A stretch of DNA of 64,000 nt from Rhizobium jaguaris (GCF_003627755.1 NZ_CP032694.1:3215501-3279500), one strand, 5' to 3'; shown: positions 32,396 to 42,472, counted from the stretch's first letter. Numbers and translations: made by a program. The notes: generated from the sequence alone by a model not told the origin.

Positions 32396-35300
32396 ATGAA
32401 CTTTTCCGCCTGGTCCATCCGAAATCCGGTCGCCCCGCTTCTGGCCTTTTTCCTGCTGATGGTGGTGGGCGCACACGCCTTCTTCAATCTGCCGATCACC
32501 CGATTCCCGAATATCGACGTCCCGGTCGTCAATGTTACCGTGACCCAGAGCGGCGCCTCGCCTGCCGAACTCGAAATGCAGGTGACGAAGGAAGTCGAAG
32601 ACGCCGTCGCCAGCATCAACGGCATCGACGAGATTCAATCGACGGTGACCGACGGCCAGTCGCAGACCGTCGTCATTTTCCGCCTGGAAGTGCCGACGCA
32701 ACAGGCCGTTCAGGATACCAAGGACGCGATCGATCGCATCCGCGGCACTCTGCCGTCGACCATCGACGAGCCGATCGTCTCCAAGGTGGACGTCGAGGGC
32801 CAGGCGATCCAGAGCTTTGCCGTTTCCTCGCCGAACATGTCGCTCGAGGAACTGTCCTGGTTCGTTGACGACACCGTTAAGCGCGCGCTGCAGGGCCAGG
32901 CCGGCATCGGCCGCGTCGACCGCTATGGCGGCGCCGACCGCGAAGTACGCATTGAGCTCGACCCGAACAAGCTGAACGCCTACGGCATTACCGCGCTTTC
33001 GGTCAGCCAGCAGTTGCGCGGAACCAACATCGATCTCGGTTCCGGACGCGGCCAGGTGGCCGGCAGCGAACAGGCGATCCGCGTCCTTGGCGACGCCCGC
33101 GATGTCGCCCAGCTCGCCGACACCACGATCGCGCTGACCAACGGCCGCTTCGTCAAGCTCTCCAATCTCGGCGTGATCAAGGACACCTATCAGGAGCCGA
33201 AATCCTTCTCGCGCTTCAACAGCACGCCCGTCGTGACTTTCGGCGTGTTCCGCGCCAAGGGCGCCAGCGAAGTATCCGTCGCCAAGACTGTGGCCGACAC
33301 TTTGAACAAGGTGCGTGCCGAAAATCCGAACGTCTCGATCGAGATGATCGACGATGCGGTCTACTACACCTACGGCAACTACGAAGCGGCGATGCATACG
33401 CTGCTGGAAGGCGCGTTGCTGGCGGTCATCGTCGTCTTCCTGTTCCTCAGGAATTGGCGAGCGACGCTGATTTCGGCAGTCGCACTGCCCCTTTCGGCGA
33501 TCCCGACCTTCTGGATCATGAATCAGATCGGCTTCTCGCTGAACCTTGTCAGCTTCCTGGCCCTGACGCTCGCGACCGGTATTCTGGTCGACGACGCCAT
33601 CGTCGAGATCGAGAACATTGCCCGCCACATCAAGATGGGCAAGACGCCCTATCGCGCCGCGATCGATGCCGCCGACGAAATCGGCCTTGCGGTCATCGCG
33701 ACGACGTTCACCATCATCGCCGTCTTTGTACCGGTTTCCTTCATGCCGGGCATTCCAGGCCAATATTTCATCCAGTTCGGCCTGACGGTTGCCTTCTCAG
33801 TGTTCTTCTCGCTGCTGGTCGCGCGCCTGATCACGCCGATGATGGCCGCCTATTTTATGCGTGCCGAAGACGCCATCGACGACCATCACGACAATGACGG
33901 CCGTTTCATGCGCGGCTATAGCTGGCTGGTACGGATCACGACGAAGAAATGGTACACGCGCTATCCGACGTTGCTTGCGGCCTTTGCATTCTCCGTCGCC
34001 TCCGTCTTCGCGCTGATCATGTTCGTGCCCGGCAGCTTCATTCCCCCGGACGATTCCTCCCGCATCGTGCTGTCTGCCGAGCTGCCGCCAAATGCCCGGC
34101 TCGACGACACCGAGCAGGCAACCAATGAAATTTACAGGCGCATCAAGGACATCGACGGTGTTGACAATGTTTTCGTCCTTGGCGGCGCCTCGCCGAAAGG
34201 CGATCTGGAATTGCGCCGCGCGACAGTGACGCTGACTCTCGGCAAGCTCGACCAGTCGCTCGTCAAGAAGCTGGTCAACGATGTGCTGGGTTCCCTGCCC
34301 GTCATCGGTCCCCACCTGCCGAAGGTTGCCGTCCACGGCCGCATTAAGCCGCAATGGGAGATCGAAAAGGAAGTCTTCGCCAAGCTGCGTTCGATCCCTG
34401 ACGTTCGCATCACCAAGCTCAATGACCGCGGCGACCGTGACCTGACCTACAACTTCCTCTCCCGCAACGAGAAGGATTTGAACGAAGCGGTCGGCATCCT
34501 CGAAGCCAAACTGCGCGCCGATCCGGCACTTGCCAATGTCAGTGCCGACGGCGCCCTGCCCCGGCCTGAGCTGCAGATCTATCCGCGCAAGGACGAGGCG
34601 GCCCGTCTTGGCATTACGCCGCAGATGATTTCCGATACGGTGCGCGTCGCGACCATCGGCGATATCGACGCCTCGCTTGCCAAGATTTCGCTCGATGACC
34701 GCCAGATCCCCATCCGGGTGCAGGCTGCAATCGGCATGCGCCGCGACCTTGCAGCGATCCGGGCATTGCGCATCAAGACAGCCACCGGTGCGACAGTGCC
34801 GATGTCGAGCGTGGCCGATATCGACTATTCGGAAGGCCTTTCCTCGATCAAGCGCAACAACCGTTACCGCGTCGTCGCCATCGGCGCCGACCTGCCACAG
34901 GGCGTGGCGCTGGACACCGCTTCAAGCCATTTCCTCGCCACCGTCAACAGTGCCAAAATCCCGGCCACTGTCCATCTGGCTGAAAGCGGCGACACCAAGG
35001 TCCAGAAAGAAATGCAGCAGAGCTTCGGCAACGCCATGCTGCTGGGCCTTCTGCTGGTGCTGACAGTGCTGGTGCTGCTGTTCAAGGATGTGATTCAGCC
35101 CTTCACCATTCTGCTGTCGCTGCCTCTGGCGATCGGTGGCGTGGCCCTGGCGCTGATGCTGACCGGCAATGCCCTGTCTATGCCCGTCATGATCGGCATC
35201 CTGATGTTGATGGGTATCGTCACCAAGAACGCCATTCTGCTCGTCGATTTCGCCATCGAAATGATGCATCACGGCATGCCGCGATTGGAGGCCGTGGTCG

Positions 35301-35722
35301 AGGCCGGCCGCAAGCGTGCAAGGCCGATCATCATGACCTCGATCGCCATGTCGGCCGGCATGTTGCCGTCCGCACTCGGCGTCGGCGAAGGCGGCTCGTT
35401 CCGCGCGCCGATGGCGATCGCGGTGATCGGCGGCATCATCGTCTCGACCGTCCTCAGCCTGGTGGTCGTGCCGTCCTTCTTCCTGATCATGGACGACCTG
35501 TCGCGCCTGCTTGCCTGGCTCTTCGGCCGTGTCGTCGGCAAGAAGGATGTGGACGACGAGGTTCTGACCAAGGAAAGACTGGCAACCGCCGTCGACGAAA
35601 ACCGCAAGTCGCTCACTGCGTTGGAAGAACGCCTTGAGGCCGTGGAAAACAAGGACGCCCCGCAGCGCGGCGTAAAGGCCAAGACGAATATCTTGAAACT
35701 GCCGCCGTTCGCCGCCGAGTAG
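32396..35722 (+). CDS. RND efflux pump, inner-membrane transporter (AcrB/HAE1-like)
   Basis: Proton-driven multidrug exporter of 1108 residues. The ACR_tran layout is clear: first helix LLAFFLLMVVGAHAFF, periplasmic porter domains, the second set of helices with the proton-relay aspartates in GILVDDAIVEIEN (helix 4), a second large periplasmic region, and a final helix bundle with MGIVTKNAILLVDF. The C-terminus extends about 70 residues past the last helix with a charged, probably helical tail (ALEERLEAVENKDAPQRG). It forms an operon with the adaptor. The substrates are not readable. Confidence 0.93.
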   Translation: MNFSAWSIRNPVAPLLAFFLLMVVGAHAFFNLPITRFPNIDVPVVNVTVTQSGASPAELEMQVTKEVEDAVASINGIDEIQSTVTDGQSQTVVIFRLEVPTQQAVQDTKDAIDRIRGTLPSTIDEPIVSKVDVEGQAIQSFAVSSPNMSLEELSWFVDDTVKRALQGQAGIGRVDRYGGADREVRIELDPNKLNAYGITALSVSQQLRGTNIDLGSGRGQVAGSEQAIRVLGDARDVAQLADTTIALTNGRFVKLSNLGVIKDTYQEPKSFSRFNSTPVVTFGVFRAKGASEVSVAKTVADTLNKVRAENPNVSIEMIDDAVYYTYGNYEAAMHTLLEGALLAVIVVFLFLRNWRATLISAVALPLSAIPTFWIMNQIGFSLNLVSFLALTLATGILVDDAIVEIENIARHIKMGKTPYRAAIDAADEIGLAVIATTFTIIAVFVPVSFMPGIPGQYFIQFGLTVAFSVFFSLLVARLITPMMAAYFMRAEDAIDDHHDNDGRFMRGYSWLVRITTKKWYTRYPTLLAAFAFSVASVFALIMFVPGSFIPPDDSSRIVLSAELPPNARLDDTEQATNEIYRRIKDIDGVDNVFVLGGASPKGDLELRRATVTLTLGKLDQSLVKKLVNDVLGSLPVIGPHLPKVAVHGRIKPQWEIEKEVFAKLRSIPDVRITKLNDRGDRDLTYNFLSRNEKDLNEAVGILEAKLRADPALANVSADGALPRPELQIYPRKDEAARLGITPQMISDTVRVATIGDIDASLAKISLDDRQIPIRVQAAIGMRRDLAAIRALRIKTATGATVPMSSVADIDYSEGLSSIKRNNRYRVVAIGADLPQGVALDTASSHFLATVNSAKIPATVHLAESGDTKVQKEMQQSFGNAMLLGLLLVLTVLVLLFKDVIQPFTILLSLPLAIGGVALALMLTGNALSMPVMIGILMLMGIVTKNAILLVDFAIEMMHHGMPRLEAVVEAGRKRARPIIMTSIAMSAGMLPSALGVGEGGSFRAPMAIAVIGGIIVSTVLSLVVVPSFFLIMDDLSRLLAWLFGRVVGKKDVDDEVLTKERLATAVDENRKSLTALEERLEAVENKDAPQRGVKAKTNILKLPPFAAE

Positions 35723-35761
35723 AACGGCAGGTTGACTAAAATGATAGTGGTAATGATGACG

Positions 35762-35790
35762 GGGCGGCTTACAGGCCGCCCTGTTCTTTT
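35762..35790 (+). terminator. Terminator of the RND operon, overlapping the ureG stop
   Basis: GGGCGGC (35762-35768) faces GCCGCCC (35775-35781), then TGTTCTTTT. It ends the plus-strand RND transcript while its loop contains the ureG stop codon (35769-35771, minus strand). A dual use for both converging transcripts is possible. Confidence 0.7.
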
Positions 35791-36380
35791 AGGAAATTGA
35801 CGATCGTTCCAATGCCTTCGCCGCGCTTCATGTCGGAGAACACGAAGGGACGGGCCTGACGCATGCGGGTCGCGTCACGGTCCATGACATCAAGATCGAC
35901 GTCGACGAAGGGTGCGAGATCCTTCTTGTTGATGACGAGAAGGTCGGACTTGGTAATGCCGGGACCGCCCTTGCGCGGAATTTCCTCGCCCTGGCAGACC
36001 GAAATCACATAGATGGTGATATCGGCGAGATCCGGCGAAAAGGTCGCTGCCAGATTATCGCCGCCGGATTCGATGAAGACCACATCGAGATCAGGGAGCC
36101 GCTCGTTGAGACTGGCGATGGCCTGCAGGTTGATCGTCGCATCCTCGCGAATGGCGGTGTGCGGGCAGCCACCGGTTTCGACGCCGACGATGCGATCCGA
36201 TGTCAGCGCCTGCATGCGCACCAGCGCCTCGGCGTCCTCGGTCGTGTAGATATCGTTGGTCACCACCGCAACGGAATAATCGTCGCGCATTGCCTTGCAC
36301 AGCTTCTCCGTCAGCGCCGTCTTGCCCGAGCCGACAGGTCCGCCGATGCCGACGCGCAAGGGTCCATTTCTCGATTTCAT
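35769..36380 (-). CDS. ureG: Urease accessory GTPase UreG
   Basis: SIMIBI-class GTPase of 203 residues that powers nickel insertion into urease. The P-loop is [13 protein letters not shown], the nickel-binding motif [15 protein letters not shown] (Cys-Pro-His), switch [16 protein letters not shown], and the guanine-specificity motif [12 protein letters not shown] 36380 gives the standard UreG start ([15 protein letters not shown]); the upstream in-frame extension to 36569 lies in the 106-base gap and inside ureF. It is the last gene of the urease cluster and converges on the RND pump gene. Confidence 0.96.
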   Translation of the reverse strand: MKSRNGPLRVGIGGPVGSGKTALTEKLCKAMRDDYSVAVVTNDIYTTEDAEALVRMQALTSDRIVGVETGGCPHTAIREDATINLQAIASLNERLPDLDVVFIESGGDNLAATFSPDLADITIYVISVCQGEEIPRKGGPGITKSDLLVINKKDLAPFVDVDLDVMDRDATRMRQARPFVFSDMKRGEGIGTIVNFLKEQGGL

Positions 36381-36486
36381 GCCCGAAACTCCGATAAAAA
36401 CATAGAATAGCGAAGCATACGCGTCTCGCACAGCGGCGAATGACGTAGGACCTGCTTCGATCGCAACATTTGCTTGAACCCACCCC

Positions 36487-37173
36487 TCAGGAGCGAAAGA
36501 GCCGGGTGCCCTGCCTCTCATGACGAAGGCTTGCAATATCGGCCTGCACTGTCGCCGCACCGAGATCATCGAGACTCGATTGCGCGGCTCGTTTCGCGAC
36601 CTCGGCGATGACGTCCTCCAACGCCGCCAGGATCGCGACGCCGTCTTTCTGTCCGGTCACCCCGAGCCGAATGCCGGCCGAGAGCATCTGCGACGCCAGC
36701 GCATGCAGGAAGGCCGCGAGCGTCTTTTCCCTAGATATGCCGTGCGCTCCAGCCACGGCGCCGACCGCCACCGGATAGGCCGTCTTCGCGGGTAGAATGG
36801 AAAAGACCGGATGCGGCCAGGCATTGGCGGCGGAGAGGAAGGCTTCGCCGAGCAGCATGGTTTCCTGATGCCGCTCCTTCGAGCCGGCCAACGCGTCGGC
36901 AAGCTCGGCCGCCTCAGCCAACCGCGCGGCATCCTCACCCGCGCCATGCGCCTCGGCGAGCAAGACGGCATCGTTCCAGACCGAACCATGGCGGATTAAC
37001 GCCGTGATCCAATCCCGAAGGCTCATGGCATTCTGCACCAAGCCGTCGTGGACAGCGCTTTCGAGGCCGCTCGAATAGGCGAAGGAACCGACGGGGAAAG
37101 CCGGCGACAGCCAGGCCATCAGCCGCAAGAACGCCTGCAGCTCGCCGTCCTCCTTTACTGAACCCCCAGTCAT
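36487..37173 (-). CDS. ureF: Urease accessory protein UreF
   Basis: All-helical urease chaperone of 228 residues that gates the GTPase activity of UreG. Conserved UreF stretches are [39 protein letters not shown] and the [20 protein letters not shown] region. It lies seven bases behind ureE and is probably transcribed with it. A 106-base gap without a visible terminator separates it from ureG. Confidence 0.94.
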   Translation of the reverse strand: MTGGSVKEDGELQAFLRLMAWLSPAFPVGSFAYSSGLESAVHDGLVQNAMSLRDWITALIRHGSVWNDAVLLAEAHGAGEDAARLAEAAELADALAGSKERHQETMLLGEAFLSAANAWPHPVFSILPAKTAYPVAVGAVAGAHGISREKTLAAFLHALASQMLSAGIRLGVTGQKDGVAILAALEDVIAEVAKRAAQSSLDDLGAATVQADIASLRHERQGTRLFRS

Positions 37174-37179
37174 CGACGC

Positions 37180-37710
37180 TCAGTCGTCTGAATGATCGTG
37201 ATGGTCGTGGTCGTGCCCATGATCATGATTATGGCCATGGTCATGATGCCCGTGATCGTGACCGTGCGAATGGCCGCCATGCGCATGGTAGGCGCCGCGT
37301 GCAGGCTGGAAAGCTTCGCTGACCTCCTTCACCGTCGCGCCGAGACCTTCGAGCATCGAGCGGATGACATGATCGCGCAGGATCAGGATGCGGTCTTCCT
37401 CGATCTGTGCCGAAAGATGCCGGTTGCCGAGGTGCCAGGCGAGCTCGATCAGGTGCCGGCGGTCGCGCGGCTTGATCTCGAACAGCTTTTCCGTGGCAGC
37501 AACGATCTCGATCAGTTCGCCGTCTTCGCGCACCAGCAAGTCGCCATTGGCAAACAGAACCGGCTCCTTCAGATCGAGCATGATCATCTCGCCATTTTCG
37601 AGATGCAGCAGTTTGCGGCGCAAATGCCGGAGGTCATGCGGCAACACGACGCGATCGATCGGATCGGAGGATGGGGTGCCGGCGGGCAGATAGGAAGTGA
37701 CGCGTTGCAT
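37180..37710 (-). CDS. ureE: Urease accessory nickel chaperone UreE
   Basis: Nickel-binding chaperone of 176 residues. The N-terminal peptide-binding domain ([20 protein letters not shown]) and the C-terminal metal-binding domain ([35 protein letters not shown]) are intact. The C-terminus is a tail of more than 30 residues made almost only of His, Gly and Asp, the type that stores nickel in K. aerogenes UreE. The His-tail DNA is a low-complexity repeat of GTG/ATG/ATC-type triplets on the plus strand. It is the first gene of the ureEFG segment, separated from ureC by a diguanylate cyclase gene. Confidence 0.95.
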   Translation of the reverse strand: MQRVTSYLPAGTPSSDPIDRVVLPHDLRHLRRKLLHLENGEMIMLDLKEPVLFANGDLLVREDGELIEIVAATEKLFEIKPRDRRHLIELAWHLGNRHLSAQIEEDRILILRDHVIRSMLEGLGATVKEVSEAFQPARGAYHAHGGHSHGHDHGHHDHGHNHDHGHDHDHHDHSDD

Positions 37711-37790
37711 GGCAGGTCCAATTCAAAACTTTGTCAAAGCATGCAAAATAGCGGCTTTCCGCGCAAGGACCAGTGCCGGTTTTGCAGAGC

Positions 37791-37866
37791 CAGAGCAATT
37801 CCAGGAAAAGTGCGTAGCGGTTTTCCGTTCGGAATTGCGAAAATACAAAAAGATGGAGCGGTTCTA
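37791..37866. repeat. Dispersed intergenic repeat (rhizobial palindrome)
   Basis: The segment AGCAATTCCAGGAAAAGTGC ... GCGGTTTTCCGTTCGGAATTG with the tail GATGGAGCGGTTCTA is a type of dispersed intergenic repeat that I recognise from Rhizobium genomes. The arms AGCAATTCC/GGAATTG and GGAAAAGTGCG/CGGTTTTCC are inverted. A related partial copy lies at 63484-63535. It occupies the gap between ureE and the diguanylate cyclase gene. Confidence 0.65.
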
Positions 37867-37891
37867 AGATTCCGTGAAAAGCTGGACCGCT

Positions 37892-38752
37892 CTATATCCC
37901 ATGGCCGTATCGATGCTGCTCCGCAAGGTAAGGCGCTGTCTCCGGATCCTCTTCGACCGGGCTACGATGCCAGACATGATTCAGCCATTCGCTTTCATGA
38001 ACGACGCGATTACGGCCGAGCGCCTTGGCAAGATAAAGCGCCTTGTCCGCGGCGGCATAGACCACCTCTTTTTTGCGTTCACTCCATATGTCGGCGACCC
38101 CCGCCGAAATCGTGATCTTCACTGCACCGCCCTCGACGGCAATGGCCTGATCGGCAATCAGCGCTTTGACGCCCTCGATACGGGCGACGCGTTCGGCCAT
38201 GTCGTGGCCGTGGACGATGGCGCCGAACTCTTCGCCGCCGAGGCGGGCTATCACATCCCTGCCCTCGAAAATGCTGGAAAATATCTGCGACACCGCAACG
38301 ATAACGGCATCGCCCGAGGCGTGCCCATAGCGATCATTAATGGTCTTGAACCGATCGACGTCGAAGATCACCAGCGAGGCGTCGCTCTGCGCTTCATCCA
38401 ATGCCTCGGTAAAGGCGCGACGGTTCAGCAAGCCGGACAGCATATCCGTACGGCTCAGTCGCTCGAATTCGGCGCGGGAGACGGCAAGCTTATGAATGGC
38501 GTAGCCAGCCAGTAGTGCCAATGCGCCGGAGACGATACCGCCGATGAACCATGCAAACAAGATACTGAGGCGGATCGCGTCCAGTATGGGTAACGGCAAC
38601 AAGCCAAGCCACCGCAGGACCGGCAGCATGACGAGAATGATGGCAACCGACAGAATGACCGCAATAAAACTCATCTTTAACGCGAAAATATAAATCGTGC
38701 GACGCTGCTGAAAATTACCGAGCTCGGCCTGCAGCGAAATCCACCATTTCAT
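37892..38752 (-). CDS. Membrane-bound diguanylate cyclase (GGDEF)
   Basis: Cyclase of 286 residues making cyclic di-GMP. Two membrane helices (about 25-50 and 60-88) form a small N-terminal anchor with no recognisable sensor domain. The GGDEF domain follows: MLSGLLNRRAFTEAL, FDVDRFKTINDRYGHASGD, then the active-site loop RLGGEEFGA (GGEEF). An RxxD inhibitory site is not evident upstream. ATG 38752 is chosen because GGAAGGTG precedes it; GTG 38761 is three codons longer. It lies between ureC and ureE on the same strand, an unusual position. Confidence 0.92.
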   Translation of the reverse strand: MKWWISLQAELGNFQQRRTIYIFALKMSFIAVILSVAIILVMLPVLRWLGLLPLPILDAIRLSILFAWFIGGIVSGALALLAGYAIHKLAVSRAEFERLSRTDMLSGLLNRRAFTEALDEAQSDASLVIFDVDRFKTINDRYGHASGDAVIVAVSQIFSSIFEGRDVIARLGGEEFGAIVHGHDMAERVARIEGVKALIADQAIAVEGGAVKITISAGVADIWSERKKEVVYAAADKALYLAKALGRNRVVHESEWLNHVWHRSPVEEDPETAPYLAEQHRYGHGI

Positions 38753-38970
38753 GCGAATCACCTTCCTCAGCCACCAATTCGATGAGGTGAGATAGGGGTG
38801 AAGGCTCTTCCAGGTCTTTAATGCAATAATTAAAATGCGCGGCTTTTCCCAACTTATGAACTATTAGAAATTGGAACCAAAACCGCCCATGGCCTGACGT
38901 GAGGTTGCGACAGGAATACCCCCGGCGCAAGTCTCTGATTATGTTGTGTTAGTTCGGACGACTGACGAAA

Positions 38971-38996
38971 AACCCCTGGAATCCAGGGGTTTTCAC
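38971..38996 (-). terminator. Rho-independent terminator after ureC
   Basis: AACCCCTGG (38971-38979) faces CCAGGGGTT (38983-38991), a perfect 9-bp stem with a short loop. On the minus strand it is followed by a T-run (TTTTTCGTC), 38 bases after the ureC stop. It implies that ureEFG are made from a separate transcript or by read-through. Confidence 0.75.
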
Positions 38997-39028
38997 AATC
39001 TACAGGCGTTGAAATGTCGCAGGTCCTG

Positions 39029-40741
39029 TTAAAACAGGAAATAGCGCTGCGCCATCGGCAGCACAGTCGCCGGTTCACAGGTCAGAAGCTCGCCATCGGC
39101 ACGTACCTCGTAGGTCTCAGGATCGACCTCGATATGCGGCGTCAGGCTGTTGTGGATCATCGAAGCCTTGGAGATGCCGCCGCGGGTATTCTTGACGGCA
39201 ACGAGGCTCTTGGCGACACCGAGCCTGCCGGCGAGACCGGCGTCGAGCGACGCCTGTGAGACGAAAGTGACTGACGAGTTCGTCAGGCTCTTGCCGAAAG
39301 AGGCAAACATCGGGCGATAGTGCACTGGCTGCGGAGTTGGGATCGAGGCGTTCGGGTCGCCCATCGGGGCGGCGGCGATCGAGCCGCCGAGCAGGATCAT
39401 GTCCGGCTTGACGCCGAAGAAGGCCGGATTCCAGATCACCAGATCGGCGCGCTTGCCGACTTCGATCGAACCGATCTCGTGGCTGAGGCCATGGGCGATC
39501 GCCGGGTTGATCGTGTATTTGGCGATGTAACGCTTGACGCGGAAATTGTCGTTGTCGCCGATTTCCTGCGCGAGGCGGCCACGCTGGCGCTTCATCTTGT
39601 CGGCGGTCTGCCAGGTGCGGATGGCCACCTCGCCGACGCGGCCCATGGCCTGGCTGTCGGACGAAATGATCGAAAAGGCGCCGATATCGTGGAGAATATC
39701 TTCCGCCGCGATCGTCTCCTTGCGAATGCGGCTTTCAGCAAAAGCGATGTCTTCCGGGATCGACGGCGACAGGTGATGGCAGACCATTAACATGTCGAGA
39801 TGCTCGGCGATCGTGTTAACCGTATAGGGGCGCGTCGGGTTGGTCGAAGACGGGATTACATTCGACTGGCCGCAGATCTTAATGATATCAGGCGCGTGGC
39901 CACCACCGGCCCCTTCGGTGTGGAAAGCATGGATTGTGCGGCCCTTGATGGCGCCGATCGTGTCCTCGACGAAACCGCTTTCATTCAACGTATCCGTGTG
40001 TATCATAACCTGCACGTCATAAGCATCGGCAACCGTCAGGCAGCAGTCGATTGCGCCCGGCGTCGTTCCCCAATCCTCGTGCAGCTTCAACGAGGTCGCA
40101 CCGGCAAGCACCATCTCCTCGAGCGCACCGGGCAGCGAGGCATTGCCCTTGCCGGCAAAGGCGAGGTTCATGGGGAAGGCGTCAGCGGCCTCGATCATGC
40201 GGGCGATGTGCCACGGGCCGGGCGTGCAGGTGGTGGCAAGCGTTCCATGCGCCGGGCCGGTACCGCCGCCGAGCATGGTTGTCAGCCCGCTCATCAGCGC
40301 CTCTTCGATCTGCTGCGGGCAGATGAAGTGGATGTGGCTGTCCATGCCGCCGGCTGTGACGATCTTGCCCTCACCCGCGATCGCCTCCGTGCCCGGCCCG
40401 ACAATGATGTTGACGCCCGGCTGCGTATCCGGATTGCCGGCCTTGCCGATCGCGACGATGCGGCCATCCTTGAGGCCGATATCGGCCTTGACGATCCCCC
40501 AAGTATCGACGATCAGCGCGTTGGTTATAACGGTGTCGACGGCACCGTTTGCCCGTGTCACCTGGCTCTGCCCCATCCCGTCACGAATGACCTTGCCGCC
40601 ACCGAACTTCACCTCCTCGCCATAGGTGGTGAAATCCTTCTCCACCTCGATGAAAAGCTCGGTATCGGCAAGCCGCACCTTATCGCCAGTCGTCGGCCCG
40701 AACATGTTGGCATAGGCGGCGCGCGAGATCTTGTAGGGCAT
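39029..40741 (-). CDS. ureC: Urease subunit alpha UreC
   Basis: Catalytic subunit of 570 residues that hydrolyses urea to ammonia and carbamate in the cytosol. Nickel ligands are His136 and His138 ([10 protein letters not shown]), the carbamylated Lys219 (SLKLHEDWG) and further histidines in VMIHTDTL and [14 protein letters not shown]. The mobile flap with the general-acid histidine is [14 protein letters not shown]. Length and motifs match bacterial UreC throughout. It forms the UreABC complex with ureA and ureB upstream, from which it is separated by two accessory genes. Confidence 0.98.
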   Translation of the reverse strand: MPYKISRAAYANMFGPTTGDKVRLADTELFIEVEKDFTTYGEEVKFGGGKVIRDGMGQSQVTRANGAVDTVITNALIVDTWGIVKADIGLKDGRIVAIGKAGNPDTQPGVNIIVGPGTEAIAGEGKIVTAGGMDSHIHFICPQQIEEALMSGLTTMLGGGTGPAHGTLATTCTPGPWHIARMIEAADAFPMNLAFAGKGNASLPGALEEMVLAGATSLKLHEDWGTTPGAIDCCLTVADAYDVQVMIHTDTLNESGFVEDTIGAIKGRTIHAFHTEGAGGGHAPDIIKICGQSNVIPSSTNPTRPYTVNTIAEHLDMLMVCHHLSPSIPEDIAFAESRIRKETIAAEDILHDIGAFSIISSDSQAMGRVGEVAIRTWQTADKMKRQRGRLAQEIGDNDNFRVKRYIAKYTINPAIAHGLSHEIGSIEVGKRADLVIWNPAFFGVKPDMILLGGSIAAAPMGDPNASIPTPQPVHYRPMFASFGKSLTNSSVTFVSQASLDAGLAGRLGVAKSLVAVKNTRGGISKASMIHNSLTPHIEVDPETYEVRADGELLTCEPATVLPMAQRYFLF

Positions 40742-40744
40742 AAA

Positions 40745-41389
40745 TCAGGCTCCTTGGGAGGAATGGATAAGAGTCTTGTCGGCGATGCGCCTCAGGCGAC
40801 CGAGGGAAACGTAAAGGTCGACCAAGCGCTTCTCCGCAGCAAATGGATGGCCGTCCCAGCCGGTATGGCTGAAGCCGGTGATGGCGATGTCGTCGTCGGG
40901 GTACCGTAAAAGCAAGTCGGCGATCACGATCATGCCGCTGCTCGGCACGACATAAGGGCCGGGTTCATGCGGCTTGAGAGCTTCGTCGACGCTCCCATGA
41001 ACAGACTGATCGATGACCACATGGCGCTTGCCGGTGGCCTTGCAGAAAGCAGTGAACTGATCGGTGTAATCGTCGCAGAAATCGTTAAGTTCCGGATGCG
41101 ATTGCGACAGCGGAGCGCGCAGGGCGGCGAACTTGCGGGGGTCGCGCACGCTCCAGATTTCCGATGCGGCCGCGATCGGTGGGCTGCCGCGCCATTCGGC
41201 AGAACCCAGCATCGCGCGCGCCGGCCGACCGGTATTGCAGACCGCGACGACATCGGTGCGGCTGCCGCCTGTCTGGATGGAGCGGCAATCGTTGAAGCGC
41301 ACGACCATGTCGGCGGCGTCGATCTCCTTCGCCGCCGCTTCCGCGATCTCGCCATTGCCGACGATCACGATCCTGCGTTTTGCATTCAC
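40745..41389 (-). CDS. Urease operon accessory protein, GT29/sialyltransferase-like fold
   Basis: A 214-residue protein known in rhizobia as a urease operon accessory protein. It opens with a Rossmann-like RRIVIVGNGEIAEAAAKEID and has a conserved MVVRFNDCRSIQTGG motif, then GTPYVVPSSGMIV-like YVVPSSGMIVIADLLLRYPD and ITGFSHTGWDGHPFAAEKRL, as in GT29-type sialyltransferase-like proteins. GTG 41389 is used because it overlaps the stop of the LprI-like gene. The end is three bases before ureC. Whether it modifies a glycan or serves urease directly is not known. Confidence 0.8.
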   Translation of the reverse strand: MNAKRRIVIVGNGEIAEAAAKEIDAADMVVRFNDCRSIQTGGSRTDVVAVCNTGRPARAMLGSAEWRGSPPIAAASEIWSVRDPRKFAALRAPLSQSHPELNDFCDDYTDQFTAFCKATGKRHVVIDQSVHGSVDEALKPHEPGPYVVPSSGMIVIADLLLRYPDDDIAITGFSHTGWDGHPFAAEKRLVDLYVSLGRLRRIADKTLIHSSQGA

Positions 41390-41823
41390 TGCGCACCCTC
41401 CGGCCCATCGGCCAGCGTCTTCAGCTCTTTGGTTCTTTGCTCCGTCAATGTCGCCTTGCATCCAGAAACGAGCATGGGCTCCATCGACCCGCCCCGCGCC
41501 TCGAAGCCCTCCGCCTCGCATTGGCCATCGCGGTAATCGACCCAGGCGCGTTGCGCTTTGACCAATGCCTTTTCTGCGCCCTTTTGGTCGGCATCGAGAT
41601 CGGCATCAGTGGCAACCATTGCCGCGCGCGTCTTTTTATATTGCTCGTTCAATGCCTTATCGGCCTTGTCGTAGTCGCGCTGCGAGCAGATGTTCATGTC
41701 CATCTGCGTCTGCGCATTGTTGCAATCGACCTCCGGCTCGTCCGGATCATTTTGCGCATAGGCCGAACTGCACATCAAAACCGTCGCGACAAACGCGCCG
41801 GACGCAAGCAATCTCAAAGACAT
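41386..41823 (-). CDS. Lysozyme inhibitor LprI family protein (DUF1311)
   Basis: Secreted protein of 145 residues with a signal peptide (LRLLASGAFVATVLMCSSAY, cleavage after AQ) and an LprI/DUF1311 domain. Key features are the paired cysteines CNNAQTQMDMNICSQRDYDK, the repeated Leu/Lys helices KALNEQYKKTRAAM and the AQRAWVDYRDGQCEAE motif. Members bind lysozyme-like enzymes in the periplasm. It lies between ureB and the GT29-like gene in the urease operon; a link to urease is not evident. Confidence 0.88.
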   Translation of the reverse strand: MSLRLLASGAFVATVLMCSSAYAQNDPDEPEVDCNNAQTQMDMNICSQRDYDKADKALNEQYKKTRAAMVATDADLDADQKGAEKALVKAQRAWVDYRDGQCEAEGFEARGGSMEPMLVSGCKATLTEQRTKELKTLADGPEGAQ

Positions 41824-41844
41824 GCCGTCTCTCCCTGTAAGCCT

Positions 41845-42150
41845 TCAGAGTTTGCCCATGATTTGCTGGCGGAAGCCGTAGACTTCGCGCTTACCGGAGA
41901 GCGGGATCAGCGTCACCGAACGCGTCTGGCCCGGCTCGAAACGCACGGCCGTCCCTGCAGGGATATCAAGACGCATGCCCTTGGCCTTGTCGCGATCGAA
42001 GGCGAGACCGCCATTCGTCTCGGCAAAATGATAGTGGCTGCCGACCTGCACCGGCCGGTCGCCGGTATTGGAGACCTCCAGCGTTACGGTCGGCGCGCCG
42101 GCGTTCAGTTCGATATCGCCGCTTGCGGCAAGAATTTCACCTGGAATCAT
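41845..42150 (-). CDS. ureB: Urease subunit beta UreB
   Basis: Structural subunit of 101 residues. The beta-urease signature is clear: [18 protein letters not shown] at the start, [18 protein letters not shown] with the conserved histidines, and [22 protein letters not shown] 42150 gives the standard start; the longer frame up to 42228 runs into ureA. It lies 19 bases downstream of ureA. Confidence 0.97.
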   Translation of the reverse strand: MIPGEILAASGDIELNAGAPTVTLEVSNTGDRPVQVGSHYHFAETNGGLAFDRDKAKGMRLDIPAGTAVRFEPGQTRSVTLIPLSGKREVYGFRQQIMGKL

Positions 42151-42169
42151 GGTTTCCTCTGCTCGTCGC

Positions 42170-42472
42170 TCAGCGGATCGGCTCGTGCACGGTGACGAGC
42201 TTCGTCCCATCCGGAAACGTCGCCTCAACCTGTACGTCGTGGATCATCTCGGCGATCCCCTCCATCACCTGGTCGCGGGTGATGACATGGGCGCCGGCCT
42301 CCATCAGTTCGGCAACCGGACGGCCGTCGCGAGCACCTTCGACGACGAAATCGGTGATCAGCGCGATGGCTTCCGGATGGTTGAGTTTGACGCCGCGCTC
42401 CAGCCGTCGCCGCGCAACCATTGCCGCCATGGAAATCAACAGCTTGTCTTTTTCTCTCGGAGTAAGGTTCAT
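42170..42472 (-). CDS. ureA: Urease subunit gamma UreA
   Basis: Structural subunit of 100 residues, the standard length. It reads [20 protein letters not shown], then [20 protein letters not shown], and [24 protein letters not shown] [18 protein letters not shown] with HEPI near the end. It opens the structural urease gene set, 31 bases behind ureD. Confidence 0.97.
   Translation of the reverse strand: MNLTPREKDKLLISMAAMVARRRLERGVKLNHPEAIALITDFVVEGARDGRPVAELMEAGAHVITRDQVMEGIAEMIHDVQVEATFPDGTKLVTVHEPIR

Noticed and set aside
37192..37300. Repetitive triplet stretch as a possible repeat array
   Set aside because: This is the DNA for the His-rich metal-binding tail of UreE, not an intergenic repeat or CRISPR.
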